DNA from: Meghimatium bilineatum
Taxonomy: Eukaryota > Mollusca > Gastropoda > Stylommatophora > Philomycidae
Assembly: GCA_034231615.1 (NCBI GenBank)
Contig: CM067315.1
Coordinates: 11,059,915 to 11,123,914 of the forward strand
Reading direction: 5' to 3'
DNA length: 64,000 nt
Shown here: piece by piece, positions 1-14,379 of the stretch
Position numbering within the stretch: the first letter of the stretch is position 1
How the letters are laid out: every line of letters begins with the position of its first letter
Notes under the pieces: generated by a model
What the model saw: only the letters and a program-made list of their open reading frames with translations
Databases searched by the model: none
Told to the model about the DNA's origin: nothing
Translations under genes and position numbers: made by a program

Positions 1-2304
1 ACTATATACATTTATGAAATGTGTTGAAAAACAAAATCAAAAAATATATTTCTAATAATAAACTACCGGTAGATACATTTATGAGATGTGTTGAAAAGTT
101 TGAAAATGAAAAAAATATATTTCTAGTGATACACTAGATACATTTATGAAATGTGTTGAAAAGTTTGAAAGTCAAAAAAATATATTTCTAGTGATAAACT
201 AGATAAATTTATGAGATGTGTTGAAAAAGTTTGTAAAAGAAAATGAAAAGATATATTTCTAGTGATAATCTACCGGTAGATACATTTATGAGATGTGTTG
301 AAAAGATTGAAAAAGAAAATAAAAAAATATATTTCTAGTGATAAACTAGATACATTTATGAAATGTGTTGAAAAGTTTGAAAATAAAAAAAATATATTTC
401 TAATGATAAACTAGATAAATTTATGAAATGTGTTGAAAAGTTTGAAAAAGAAAATCAAAAAATATATTTCTAATGTTAAACTAGATACATTTATGAAATG
501 TGTTGAAAAGTTTGAAAAAGAAAATGAAAAGAAATATTTCCAGTGATAATCTACCGGTATATACTTTTATGAGATGTGTTTAAAAGTTAAAAATAAAAAA
601 AAAATATATTTCTAATGATAAACTGATACATTTATGAAATGTGTTGAAAAGTTTGAAAAAGAAAATGAAAAGATATATTTCTAGTGATAATCTACTGGTA
701 GATACATTTATGAGATGTGTTGAAAAGTTTGAAAATCAAAAAAATATATTTCTAATGATAAACTAGATACATTTATGAAATGTGTTGAAAAGTTTGGAAA
801 AGAAAATCAAAAAATATATTTATAGTGATAAACTAGATACATTTATGAAATATGTTGAAAGGATTGAAAAAGAAAATCAAAAAATATATTTCTAATGTGA
901 AACTATATAAATTTATGAAATGTGTTGAAAAGTTTGAAAAAGAAAATCAAAAAATATATTTCTAGTGATAAACTAGATACATTTATGAAATGTGTTGAAA
1001 AGTTTGAAAAAGAAAATGAAAAGATATATTTCCAGTGATAATCTACCGGTATATACATTTATGAGATGTGTTGAAAAGATTGAAAAAGAAAATAAAAAAC
1101 TATATTTCTAATGATAAACTACCGGTAGATACATTTATGAGATGTGTTGAAAAGTTTGAAAATAAAAAAATATATTTCTAGTGATAAACTATATACATTT
1201 ATGAAATGTGTTGAAAAGTTTGAAAATGAAAAAAATATATTTCTAGTGATACACTAGATACATTTATGAAATGTGTTGAAAAGTTTGAAAGTCAAAAAAA
1301 TATATTTCTAATGATAAACTAGATACATTTATGAAATGTGTTGAAAAGTTTGAAAATGAAAAAAATATATTTCTAGTGATAAACTAGATAAATTTATGAG
1401 ATGTGTTGAAAAAGTTTGTAAAAGAAAATGAAAAGATATATTTCTAGTGATAATCTACCGGTAGATACATTTATGAGATGTGTTGAAAAGATTGAAAAAG
1501 AAAATAAAAAAATATATTTCTAATGATAAACTAGATACATTTATGAAATGTGTTTAAAAGTTAAAAATTAAAAAAAAATATATTTCTAATGATAAACTGA
1601 TACATTTATGAAATGTGTTGAAAAGTTTGAAAAAGAAAATGAAAAGATATATTTCTAGTGATAATCTACTGGTAGATACATTTATGAGATGTGTTGAAAA
1701 GTTTGAAAATCAAAAAAATATATTTCTAATGATAAACTAGATACATTTATGAAATGTGTTGAAAAGTTTGGAAAAGAAAATCAAAAAATATATTTCTAGT
1801 GATAAACTAGATACATTTATGAAATATGTTGAAAGGATTGAAAAAGAAAATCAAAAAATATATTTCTAATGTGAAAGTATATAAATTTATGAAATGTGTT
1901 GAAAAGTTTGAAAAAGAAAATCAAAAAATATATTTCTAGTGATAAAGTAGATACATTTATGAAATGTGTTGAAAAGTTTGAAAAAGAAAATGAAAAGATA
2001 TATTTCCAGTGATAATCTACCGGTATATACATTTATGAGATGTGTTGAAAAGATTGAAAAAGAAAATAAAAAACTATATTTCTAATGATAAACTACCGGT
2101 AGATACATTTATGAGATGTGTTGAAAAGATTGAAAAAGAAAATATATTTCTATTGATAAACTACCTGTAGATACATTTATGAGATGTGTTGAAAAGTTTG
2201 AAAATCATAAAAATATATTTCTTATGATAAACTACCAGTAGATACATTTATGAGATGTGTTGAAAAGTTTGAAAAAGGAAATCAAAAAATATATTTCTAG
2301 TGAT

Positions 2305-3710
2305 AAAGTATGAAATGTGTTTTTCATTATATTTTATTTCTATATATAAACACATTTATGAAATGTGTTGAAAAGTTTGGAAAAGAAAATCAAAAAATAT
2401 ATTTCTAGTGATAAACTTGATACATTTAAGAAATGTATTGAAAAGTTTAAAAATGAAAAAAATATATTTCTAGTGATAAACTAGATACATTTATGAAATG
2501 TGTTGAAAAGTTTGAAAATGAAAAAAATATATTTCTAGTCATAAACTAGATACATTTATGAGATGTGTTGAAAAGTTTGAAAAAGGAAATCAAAAAATAT
2601 ATTTCTAGTGATAAAGTAGATACATTTATGAAATGTGTTGAAAAGTTTGAAAATCAAAAAAATATATTTCTAATGTTATACTATATACATTTAAGAAATG
2701 TGTTGAAAAGTTTGAAAAAGAAAATAAAAAATATATTTCTAATGATAAACTACCGGTAGATACATTTATGACATGTGTTGAAAAGTTTGAACAAGAAAAT
2801 AATAAAAACATATTTCTAATGATAAACTATATACATTTATGAAATGTGTTGAAAAGTTTGAAAAAGAAAATGAAAAGATATATTTCTAGTGATAATCTAC
2901 CGGTAGATACATTTATGAGATGTGTTGAAAAGTTTGAAAAACAAAATCAAAAAATATATTTCTAATAATAAACTACTGGTAGATACATTTATGAAATATG
3001 TTGAAAAGTTTCAAAAATGAAAATCAAAAAATACATTTCTATTGATAAACTAGATACATTTATGAAATGTGTTGAAAAGTTTGAAAATCATAAAAATATA
3101 TTTCTTATGATAAACTACCAGTAGATACATTTATGAGATGTGTTGAAAAGTTTGAAAAAGGAAATCAAAAAATAACTTTCTAGTGATAAAGTATGAAATG
3201 TGTTTTTCATTATATTTTATTTCTATATATAAACACATTTATGAAATGTGTTGAAAAGTTTGGAAAAGAAAATCAAAAAATATATTTCTAGTGATAAACT
3301 TGATACATTTAAGAAATGTGTTGAAAAGTTTGACAAAGAAAATCAAAAAATATATTTCAAGTAATAAACTACCTGTAGATACATTTATGAGATGTGTTGA
3401 AAAGTTTGAAAAAGAAAAAATATATTTCTAATGATAAACTAGATTCATTTATGAAGTGTGTTGAAAAGTTTGAAAAAGAAAATAAAAAAATATATTTCAA
3501 GTAATAAACTACCTGTAGATACATTTATGAGATGTGTTGAAAAGTTTGAAAAAGAAAAAATATATTTCTTATGATAAACTACCAGTAGATACATTTATGA
3601 GATGTGTTGAAAAGTTTGAAAAAGGAAATCAAAAAATATATTTCTAGTGATAAAGTATGAAATGTGTTTTTCATTATATTTTATTTCTATATATAAACAC
3701 ATTTATGAAA
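2305..3710. repeat. Satellite sub-block with an aberrant T-rich unit repeated three times
   Basis: Three units, at about 2307-2356, 3181-3240 and 3645-3704, carry the same foreign-looking T-rich spacer (GTGTTTTTCATTATATTTTA and following TTCTATATATAAACAC) between two GAAATGTGT motifs. The spacer is absent elsewhere in the array. The spacing (about 876 and 466 bp) shows that the spacer arose once and was copied along with its neighbours, and so marks local amplification steps. Confidence 0.8.
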
Positions 3711-3975
3711 TGTGTTGAAAAGTTTGGAAAAGAAAATCAAAAAATATATTTCTAGTGATAAACTTGATACATTTAAGAAATGTGTTGAAAAGTTTAAAAA
3801 TGAAAAAAATATATTTCTAGTGATAAACTAGATACATTTATGAAATGTGTTGAAAAGTTTGAAAATGAAAAAAATATATTTCTAGTGATAAACTAGATAC
3901 ATTTATGAGATGTGTTGAAAAGTTTGAAAAAAGGAAATCAAAAAATATATTTCTAGTGATAAAGTAGATACATTT

Positions 3976-6900
3976 ATGAAATGTGTTGAAAAGTTTGAAA
4001 ATCAAAAAAATATATTTCTAATGTTAAACTAGATACATTTATGAAATGTGTTGAAAAGTTTGAAAAAGAAAATAAAAAATATATTTCTAATGATAAACTA
4101 CCGGTAGATACATTTATGACATGTGTTGAAAAGTTTGAACAAGAAAATAATAAAAACATATTTCTAATGATAAACTATATACATTTATGAAATGTGTTGA
4201 AAAGTTTGAAAAAGAAAATGAAAAGATATATTTCTAGTGATAATCTACCGGTAGATACATTTATGAGATGTGTTGAAAAGTTTGAAAAACAAAATCAAAA
4301 AATATATTTCTATTGATAAACTAGATACATTTATGAAATGTGTTGAAAAGTTTGAAAATCATAAAAATATATTTCTTATGATAAACTACCAGTAGATACA
4401 TTTATGAGATGTGTTGAAAAGTTTGGAAAAGAAAATCAAAAAATATATTTCTAGTGATAAACTATATACATTTATGAAATGTGTTGAAAAGTTTTAAAAT
4501 GAAAAAAATATATTTCTAGTGATAAACTAGATAAATTTATGAAATGTGTTGAAAAGTTTGAAAAAGAAAATCAGAAAATATATTTCTAGAACTACCGGTA
4601 GATACATTTATGAGATGTGTTGAAAAGTTTCAAAATCAACAAAATATATTTCTAATGATAAACTAGATACATTTTTGAAATGTGTTGAAAAGTTTGAAAA
4701 AGAAAATAAACAAATATATTTCTAATGATAAACTAGATACATTTATGAAATGTGTTGAAAAGTTTGACAAAGAAAATCAAAAAATATATTTCTAGTGATA
4801 AACTGCTGGTAGATACATTTATGAGATGTGTTTTAAAATGTCTGAAAAAGAAAATAAAAAAATATATTTCTAATGATAAACTAGATTCTTTTATGAAGTG
4901 TGTTGAAAAGTTTGAAAAAGAAAATAAAAAAAAATATATTTCAAGTAATAAACTACATGTAGATACATTTATGAAATGTGTTGAAAAGTTTGAAAAAGAA
5001 AAAATATATTTCTAATGATAAAATAAATACATTTATGAAATGTGTTGAAAAGTTTGAAAAAGAAAACCAAAAAATATATTTCTAGTGATAAACTAGATAC
5101 ATTTATGAAATGTGCTGAAAAGTATTAAAATCAAAAAACATATTTCTAATGATAAACTAGATACATTTAAGAAATGTGTTGAAAAGTTTGAAAAAGAAAA
5201 TAAAAAATATATTTCTAATGATAAACTACCGGTAGATACATTTATGAAATGTGTTGAAAAGTTTGAACAAGAAAATAATAAAAACATATTTCTAATGATA
5301 AACTATATACATTTATGAAATGTGTTGAAAAGTTTCAAAAATGAAAAAATCAAAAAATACATTTCTATTGATAAACTAGATACATTTATGAAATGTGTTG
5401 AAAAGTTTGAAAATCATAAAAATATATTTCTTATGATAAACTACCAGTAGATACATTTATGAGATGTGTTGAAAAGTTTGAAATAGGAAATCAAAAAATA
5501 TATTTCTAGTGATAAAGTAGATACATTTATGAGATGTGTTGAAAAGTTTGAAAATCAAAAAAATATATTTCTAATGTTAAACTAGATACATTTATGAAAT
5601 GTGTTGAAAAGTTTGGAAAAGAAAATCAAAAAATATATTTCTAGTGATAAACTATATACATTTAAGAAATGTGTTGAAAAGTTTGAAAAAGAAAATAAAA
5701 AATATATTTCTAATGATAAACTACCGGTAGATACATTTATGACATGTGTTGAAAAGTTTGAACAAGAAAATAATAAAAACATATTTCTAATGATAAACTA
5801 TATACATTTATGAAATGTGTTGAAAAACAAAATCAAAAAATATATTTCTAATAATAAACTACCGGTAGATACATTTATGAGATGTGTTGAAAAGTTTGAA
5901 AATAAAAAAATATATTTCTAGTGATAAACTATATACATTTATGAAATGTGTTGAAAAGTTTGAAAATGAAAAAAATATATTTCTAGTGATACACTAGATA
6001 CATTTATGAAATGTGTTGAAAAGTTTGAAAGTCAAAAAAATATATTTCTAGTGATAAACTAGATAAATTTATGAGATGTGTTGAAAAAGTTTGTAAAAGA
6101 AAATGAAAAGATATATTTCTAGTGATAATCTACCGGTAGATACATTTATGAGATGTGTTGAAAAGATTGAAAAAGAAAATAAAAAAATATATTTCTAATG
6201 ATAAACTACCGGTAGATACATTTATGAGATGTGTTGAAAAGATTGAAAAAGAAAATAAAAAAATATATTTCTAATGATAAACTACCGGTAGATACATTTA
6301 TGAGATGTGTTGAAAAGTTTGGAAAAGAAAATCAAAAAATATATTTCTAGTGATAAACTAGATACACTTATGAAATATGTTGAAAGGATTGAAAAAGAAA
6401 ATAAAAAAATATTTTTCTAATGTTAAACTATATAAATTTATGAAATGTGTTGAAAAGTTTGAAAAAGAAAATCAAAAAATATATTTCTAGTGATAAACTA
6501 GATACATTTATGAAATGTGTTGAAAAGTTTGAAAATCAAAAAAATATATTTCTAATGATAAACTAGATACATTTATGAAATGTGTTGAAAAGTTTGAAAA
6601 AGAAAATAAAAAATATATTTCTAATGATAAACTACCGGTAGATACATTTATGACATGTGTTGAAAAGTTTGAACAAGAAAATAATAAAAACATATTTCTA
6701 ATGATAAACTATATACATTTATGAAATGTGTTGAAAAGTTTGAAAAAGAAAATGAAAAGATATATTTCTAGTGATAATCTACCGGTAGATACATTTATGA
6801 GATGTGTTGAAAAGTTTGAAAAACAAAATCAAAAAATATATTTCTATTGATAAACTAGATACATTTATGAAATGTGTTGAAAAGTTTGAAAATCATAAAA

Positions 6901-9315
6901 ATATATTTCTTATGATAAACTACCAGTAGATACATTTATGAGATGTGTTGAAAAGTTTGGAAAAGAAAATCAAAAAATATATTTCTAGTGATAAACTATA
7001 TACATTTATGAAATGTGTTGAAAAGTTTTAAAATGAAAAAAATATATTTCTAGTGATAAACTAGATAAATTTATGAAATGTGTTGAAAAGTTTGAAAAAG
7101 AAAATCAGAAAATATATTTCTAGAACTACCGGTAGATACATTTATGAGATGTGTTGAAAAGTTTCAAAATCAACAAAATATATTTCTAATGATAAACTAG
7201 ATACATTTTTGAAATGTGTTGAAAAGTTTGAAAAAGAAAATAAACAAATATATTTCTAATGATAAACTAGATACATTTATGAAATGTGTTGAAAAGTTTG
7301 ACAAAGAAAATCAAAAAATATATTTCTAGTGATAAACTGCTGGTAGATACATTTATGAGATGTGTTTTAAAATGTCTGAAAAAGAAAATAAAAAAATATA
7401 TTTCTAATGATAAACTAGATTCTTTTATGAAGTGTGTTGAAAAGTTTGAAAAAGAAAATAAAAAAAAATATATTTCAAGTAATAAACTACATGTAGATAC
7501 ATTTATGAAATGTGTTGAAAAGTTTGAAAAAGAAAAAATATATTTCTAATGATAAAATAAATACATTTATGAAATGTGTTGAAAAGTTTGAAAAAGAAAA
7601 CCAAAAAATATATTTCTAGTGATAAACTAGATACATTTATGAAATGTGCTGAAAAGTATTAAAATCAAAAGATATATTTCTAATGATAAAATAGATACAT
7701 TTATGAAATTATGTGTTGAAAAGTTTGAAAAAGAAAATAAAAAAATGTATTTCTAGTAATAAACTATCGGTAGATACATTTATGAAATGTGTTAAAAAAT
7801 TTGAAAAAGAAAATCAAATAATTTTTTTTTAATGATAAAATAGATACATTTATGAAATGTGTTGAAAAATTTGAAAAAGAAAATCAAAAAACATATTTCT
7901 AATGATAAACTAGATACATTTAAGAAATGTGTTGAAAAGTTTGAAAAAGAAAATAAAAAATATATTTCTAATGATAAACTACCGGTAGATACATTTATGA
8001 AATGTGTTGAAAAGTTTGAACAAGAAAATAATAAAAACATATTTCTAATGATAAACTATATACATTTATGAAATGTGTTGAAAAGTTTCAAAAATGAAAA
8101 AATCAAAAAATACATTTCTATTGATAAACTAGATACATTTATGAAATGTGTTGAAAAGTTTGAAAATCATAAAAATATATTTCTTATGATAAACTACCAG
8201 TAGATACATTTATGAGATGTGTTGAAAAGTTTGAAATAGGAAATCAAAAAATATATTTCTAGTGATAAAGTAGATACATTTATGAGATGTGTTGAAAAGT
8301 TTGAAAATCAAAAAAATATATTTCTAATGTTAAACTAGATACATTTATGAAATGTGTTGAAAAGTTTGGAAAAGAAAATCAAAAAATATATTTCTAGTGA
8401 TAAACTATATACATTTAAGAAATGTGTTGAAAAGTTTGAAAAAGAAAATAAAAAATATATTTCTAATGATAAACTACCGGTAGATACATTTATGACATGT
8501 GTTGAAAAGTTTGAACAAGAAAATAATAAAAACATATTTCTAATGATAAACTATATACATTTATGAAATGTGTTGAAAAACAAAATCAAAAAATATATTT
8601 CTAATAATAAACTACCGGTAGATACATTTATGAGATGTGTTGAAAAGTTTGAAAATAAAAAAATATATTTCTAGTGATAAACTATATACATTTATGAAAT
8701 GTGTTGAAAAGTTTGAAAATGAAAAAAATATATTTCTAGTGATACACTAGATACATTTATGAAATGTGTTGAAAAGTTTGAAAGTCAAAAAAAAATATTT
8801 CTAGTGATAAACTAGATAAATTTATGAGATGTGTTGAAAAAGTTTGTAAAAGAAAATGAAAAGATATATTTCTAGTGATAATCTACCGGTAGATACATTT
8901 ATGAGATGTGTTGAAAAGATTGAAAAAGAAAATAAAAAAATATATTTCTAATGATAAACTACCGGTAGATACATTTATGAGATGTGTTGAAAAGATTGAA
9001 AAAGAAAATAAAAAAATATATTTCTAATGATAAACTACCGGTAGATACATTTATGAGATGTGTTGAAAAGTTTGGAAAAGAAAATCAAAAAATATATTTC
9101 TAGTGATAAACTAGATACACTTATGAAATATGTTGAAAGGATTGAAAAAGAAAATAAAAAAATATTTTTCTAATGTTAAACTATATAAATTTATGAAATG
9201 TGTTGAAAAGTTTGAAAAAGAAAATCAAAAAATATATTTCTAGTGATAAACTAGATACATTTATGAAATGTGTTGAAAAGTTTGAAAATCAAAAAAATAT
9301 ATTTCTAATGATAAA
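3976..9315. repeat. Higher-order tandem duplication, about 2.5-2.75 kb period
   Basis: Unit variants recur in the same order with a shift of 2534 bp: the block starting at 3974 reappears at 6508, and that at 4752 at 7286. After about 7660 the second copy holds about 219 extra bases (three extra units, roughly 7670-7890), so later landmarks are shifted by 2753 bp, for example 5601 to 8354. The similarity fades near 9315, where 6560 and 9313 diverge. This is two adjacent copies of a segment of about 37 units, nearly identical, so the duplication is recent. Edges were judged by eye. Confidence 0.85.
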
Positions 9316-11212
9316 CTAGATAAATTTATGAAATGTGTTGAAAAGTTTGAAAAAGAAAATCAAAAAATATATTTCTAATGTTAAACTAGATACATTTATG
9401 AAATGTGTTGAAAAGTTTGAAAAAGAAAATGAAAAGAAATATTTCCAGTGATAATCTACCGGTATATACTTTTATGAGATGTGTTGAAAAGATTGAAAAA
9501 GAAAATAAAAAACTATATTTCTAATGATAAACTACCGGTAGATACATTTATGAGATGTGTTGAAAAGTTTGAAAATGAAAAAATATATTTCTAGTGATAA
9601 ACTATATACATTTATGAAATGTGTTGAAAAGTTTGAAAATGAAAAAAATATATTTCTAGTGATACACTAGATACATTTATGAAATGTGTTGAAAAGTTTG
9701 AACAAGAAAATAAAAAATATATATTTCTAATGATAAACTATATACATTTATGAAATGTGTTGAAAAGTTTGAAAAAGAAAATGAAAAGATATATTTCTAG
9801 TGATAATCTACCGGTAGATACATTTATGAGATGTGTTAAAAAGATTGAAAAATAAAATCAAAAAATATATTTCTAATGATAAACTACCGGTAGATATATT
9901 TTTGAGATGTGTTGAACAGTTTGAAAATAAAAAAATATTTTTCTAGTGATAAACTAGATACATTTATGAAATGTGTTGAAAATTTTGAAAAAGAAAATCA
10001 AAAAATATATTTCTAATGTTAAACTAGATACATTTATGACATGTGTTGAAAAGTTTGTAAAAGAAAATGAAAAGATATATTTCCAGTGATAAACTATATA
10101 CACTTAGTAAAAGGGGGTTGAAAAGTTTGAAAATCAAAAAAATATATTTCTAATAATAAACTAGATACATTTATGAAATATGTTGAAAAGTTTGAACAAG
10201 AAAATAAAAAATATATATTTCTAATGATAAACTATATACATTTATGAAATGTGTTGAAAAGTTTGAAAAAGAAAATGAAAATATATATTTCTAGTGATAA
10301 TCTACCGGTAGTTACATTTATGAGATGTGTTGAAAAGATTGAAAAAAAAAATAAAAAAACTATATTTCTAATGATAAACTACTGGTAGATACATTTATGA
10401 GATGTGTTGAAAAGTTTGAAAAAGAAAATAAAAATATATATTTCTAATGATAAACTAGATACATTTATGAAATGTGTTGAAATGTTTGAAAAAGAAAATG
10501 AAAAGATATATTTCTAGTGATAATCTACCGGTAGATACATTTATGAGATGTGTTAAAAAGCTTGAAAAATAAAATAAAAAATATATTTCTAATGATAAAC
10601 TACCGGTAGATATATTTTTGAGATGTGTTGAACAGTTTGTAAATAAAAATATATATTTCTAATGATAAACTAGATACATTTATGAGATGTGTTGAAAAGT
10701 TTGAAAAAGAAAATTAAAAATATATTTCTAATAATAAACAAGATACATTTATGAAATGTGTTGAAAAGTTTGGAAAAGAAAATTTAAAAAATTTTTCTAG
10801 TGATGTTTGTTTGTTTGTTTTTCGTTCGCTCCATTGTAACCATCACGGATATCCGTGCGATTTCCGCCGGGAGCGTGATTACGTTGTGCCACCGTTATGC
10901 GCCTTGTAGGCCTAGCACATCCGATTTCGGCATGCCTTGACAATTCGGGTGGGCTACCCTTAGCCTGTGACAGCCTCTATATCTGTCTCCAGGCACGCGT
11001 AGTGGAGACTCTTCGCCCAGACTATTTTCTTGCTCTTAGTCTGACTCGCACGAGGTGTTCCACTGTCTATGAACTTGCCTCGTGTAATTGGACGTGCTGT
11101 GCCTGTGCCCATTGGGTACTGAACCGTTTCTCATCCGTGAGCCTGGTTCCTTAAGGGGAAGAACTCAACAGAGGAGTTGGACCCTGGCTCTTTCGCCCTC
11201 TTAGCCGAGGTG

Positions 11213-11719
11213 TCATTCACCGACATCGTGTACCCCTTGTCCAAGTTCGAGTCTCACACCACTCGTTTGAGAGCAAGGCGTTCTCGAGCTGAGCGTCCTT
11301 GTCCCAATAGCGCCTGAGCCCATCAGGTACTGAACCCTTTTTCTCTTCAAGTGTATTTCCGGTGTAGGAAAACCTGACAGTAGAGCTGGGCCAGGGCTAA
11401 ATCGTTGTCCCTTTTGTGCCTGAGCGAATCGAGTACGGGACCCTTTCTCTCTGCAAGTGTACTTCCGGTATAGGAAACCTTGACAGTAGAGTTGGGCTAG
11501 GACTACCATCGTTGTCCCTTTCTTGCCTAAGCCCATTGGGTACAGAACCCTTTCTCTTCGCGAGAATATTTCCGGTTTAGGAAGGCTCGACATTAGAGTT
11601 GGGTTAGGTCTTCTTGCTTTACCAAACGCCAGTGGATGGGCCTGGGTCTCTGCCTGTAAGGAACTAAGGTAACTAGAAGCCCGTCTCGAGCTGACGGAGC
11701 TTGTAGCTCCCCCTTTCAT
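11213..11719 (-). other. Open reading frame inside retroposon copy 1, function unknown
   Basis: A 168-codon open frame beginning with ATG on the retroposon's sense strand (defined by the CAAA tail). It runs through the internal VNTR and ends VHDVGE. Copy 4 keeps a 126-codon version (62467-62847) and copy 3 a 71-codon version (49164-49379), all ending in the same residues. I recognise no domain. The VNTR units are read in two different frames within one open frame, because the unit length is not a multiple of three. That argues the frame may be open by chance rather than by selection. Not called as a gene. Confidence 0.4.
11295..11600 (-). repeat. Internal VNTR of retroposon copy 1
   Basis: Three imperfect units of about 100-110 bp. 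Each contains GCCTGAGCCCAT-type sequence, GTACNGAACCC, TATTTCCGGTNTAGGAAA and GACAGTAGAGTTGGGC. A diverged further unit precedes them at about 11099-11190 (CCCATTGGGTACTGAACCG). The copy number differs between retroposon copies: copies 2 and 3 (32620-32790, 49265-49450) lack one unit that copies 1 and 4 keep. Confidence 0.8.
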
Positions 11720-14379
11720 AGGGACTTTTCACTTTCTATTTGCAGTTCGCGCTGCCCTCTAGCGCTGTTCTGCCCTTTCATTGTTTCATTGTACTCAGTA
11801 TGAAATCTATGTCTCTCGCCATGTATCTACCTTTACGTGCATTTTACATTGGCCGCCCCTCCAATGATCGGACTGGACTGACTAGCTTCACTGTATGGCG
11901 ACAGTGTCGCTATATGTGGTGATGCTGGTGGTGTCGGAGATATGCCTGTCCGTGTGCAGGCAAATCTCTTTCCATCTGCTACCTCCACATTTTCGGACAC
12001 GATCCCCAAATAATTTGGCCAGAATCAGCTCGAGCTGCTGTATTTCTGTTTCCAGGGTGCACCGCGTGGAGGTACATTTGGGATCTTGGTTATCTGCTAA
12101 CCCTGGGTCCGCCTAGAGCAATGTGTTCCCTTTGCACCCCTTTCTAGTGATAAACTAGATACTTTTATGAAATATGTTGAAAGGTTTGAAAAAGAAAATC
12201 AAAAAATATATTTATAATGTTAAACTAGATACATTTATGAAATGTGTTGAAAAGTTTGAAAATGAATAAAATATATTTCTAGTGATAAACTAGATACATT
12301 TATGAAATATGATGAAAGGTTTGAACATGAAAATAAATTTTTTAAAAATTTCTAATGATAAACTATATACGTTTATGAAATGTGTTAAAAATTTTGAAAA
12401 AGAAAATGAAAATATATATTTCTAGTGATAATTTACCAGTAGATACATTTATGAAATGTGTTGAAAAGTTTCAAAATCAAAGAAATATTTTTCTAATGAT
12501 AAATTAGATACATTTATGAAATTTGTTCAAAAGTTTGAAAAAGAAAATCACAAAATATATTTCTAATGTTAAACTAGATACATTTATGAGATGTGTTGAA
12601 AAGTTTGAAAAAGAAAATGAAAAGATATATTTCCAGTGATAATCTACCGGTATATACATTTATGAGATGTGTTGAAAAGATTGAAAAGGAAAATAAAAAA
12701 CTATATTTCTAATGATAAACTACCGGTAGATACATTTATGAGATGTGTTGAAAAGTTTGAAAATAAAAAAATATATTTCTAGTGATAAACTATATACATT
12801 TATGAAATGTGTTGAAAAGTTTGAAAATGAAAAAAATATATTTCTAGTGATACACTAGATACATTTATGAAATGTGTTGAAAAGTTTGAAAGTCAAAAAA
12901 ATATATTTCTAATGATAAACTAGATACATTTATGAAATGTGTTGAAAAGTTTGAAAATGAAAAAAATATATTTCTAGTGATAAACTAGATAAATTTATGA
13001 GATGTGTTGAAAATGTTTGTAAAAGAAAATGAAAAGATATATTTCTAGTGATAATCTACCGGTAGATACATTTATGAGATGTGTTGAAAAGATTGAAAAA
13101 GAAAATAAAAAAATATATTTCTAATGATAAACTACTGGTAGATACATTTATGAGATGTGTTGAAAAGATTGAAAAAGAAAATATATTTCTAATGATAAAC
13201 TACCTGTAGATACATTTATGAGATGTGTTGAAAAGTTTGAAAAAGGAAATCAAAAAATATGTTTCTAATAATAAACTACTGGTAGAGATACATTTATGAA
13301 ATGTGTTGAAAAGTTTCAAAATAAAAAAATATATTTCTAATGATTAACTAGATACATTTATGAGATGTGTTGAAACTTTTGAAAAAGAAAATCAAAAAAT
13401 ATATTTCTAGTGATACTCTACCGGTAGATACATTTATGAGATGTGTTAAAAAGCTTGAAAAATAAAATAAAAAATATATTTCTCATGATAAACTACCGGT
13501 AGATATATTTTTGAGATGTGTTGAACAGTTTGTAAATAAAAAAATATATTTCTAATGATAAACTAGATACATTTATGAGATGTGTTGAAAAGTTTGAAAA
13601 AGAAAATTAAAAATATATTTCTAGTGATAATCTACCAGTAGATACATTTATGAGATGTGTTGAAAAGTTTGAAAATAAAAAAATATATTTCTAGTGATAA
13701 ACTATATACATTTATGAAATGTGTTGAAAAGTTTGAAAATGAAAAAAATAAATTTCTAATGATAAACTAGATACATTTATGAAATGTGTTGAAAAGTTTG
13801 AAATTTTAAAAAAATGTATTTCTAATGATAAACTGATACATTTATGAAATGTGTTGAAAAGTTTGAAAAAGAAAATGAAAAAAGATATTTCTAATGATAA
13901 ACTACCGGTAGATACATTTATGAGATGTGTTGAAAAGTTTGAAAAAGAAAATAAAAAACGATATTTCTAATGATAAACTACCGGTAGATACATTTATGAG
14001 ATGTGTTGAAAAGTTTGAAAATCAAAAAAATATATTTCTAATGATAAACTAGATACATTTATGAAATGTGTTGAAAAGTTTGGAAAAGAAAATCAAAAAA
14101 TATATTTCTAGTGATAAACTAGATACATTTATGAAATATGTTGAAAGGATTGAAAAAGAAAATCAAAAAATATATTTCTAATGTGAAACTATATAAATTT
14201 ATGAAATGTGTTGAAAAGTTTGAAAAAGAAAATCAAAAAATATATTTCTAGTGATAAACTAGATACATTTATGAAATTTGTTGAAAAGTTTGAAAAAGAA
14301 AATGAAAAGATATATTTCCAGTGATAATCTACCGGTATATACATTTATGAGATGTGTTGAAAAGATTGAAAAAGAAAAT

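Larger units (their letters stand above)
1..10804. repeat. AT-rich satellite array, block I
   Basis: Continuous head-to-tail tandem repeat. A typical unit is 69-70 bp and reads TTTCTAGTGATAAACTAGAT, then ACATTTATGAAATGTGTTGA, then an A-rich stretch ending in AATATA. Two alternating unit types are seen: a short one with AAACTAGATACA and one with a 6-bp insertion giving AAACTACCGGTAGATACA. A second indel class removes about 7 bp of the A-rich part. Units therefore range from about 58 to 76 bp, and the + strand is purine-rich. The array runs off the left edge. It contains no gene; the short open frames in it (up to 87 codons, both strands) come from the repeat itself. It most likely lies in an intron or intergenic satellite domain upstream of the COLGALT exons. 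Confidence 0.97.
10805..12140 (-). mobile_element. VNTR-bearing retroposon, copy 1 (full length, in satellite)
   Basis: A 1336-bp GC-richer insert in the satellite. It is flanked by a perfect 11-bp target-site duplication, TTTCTAGTGAT (10794-10804 and 12141-12151), which is satellite sequence. Read on the minus strand it starts GGGGTGCAAAGG and ends in a (CAAA)n tail, which is how I assign its strand. It holds internal repeats of about 105 bp (11300-11600) and open frames but no recognisable reverse transcriptase or transposase, so it looks non-autonomous. A tail plus an 11-bp duplication fits target-primed integration by a LINE; the class is inferred. Three more copies lie in the window. Confidence 0.85.

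Noticed and set aside
4752..5015. 87-codon lysine-rich frame (also at 7286)
   Set aside because: Satellite units that happen to stay in frame; neighbouring units shift the frame, and no longer frame exists in the array.
10897..11154. 85-codon frame beginning MRLVGLAHPISA (also at 48851)
   Set aside because: It lies on the strand opposite to the retroposon's presumed sense and is not kept in copy 4; treated as a chance open frame in a repeat.
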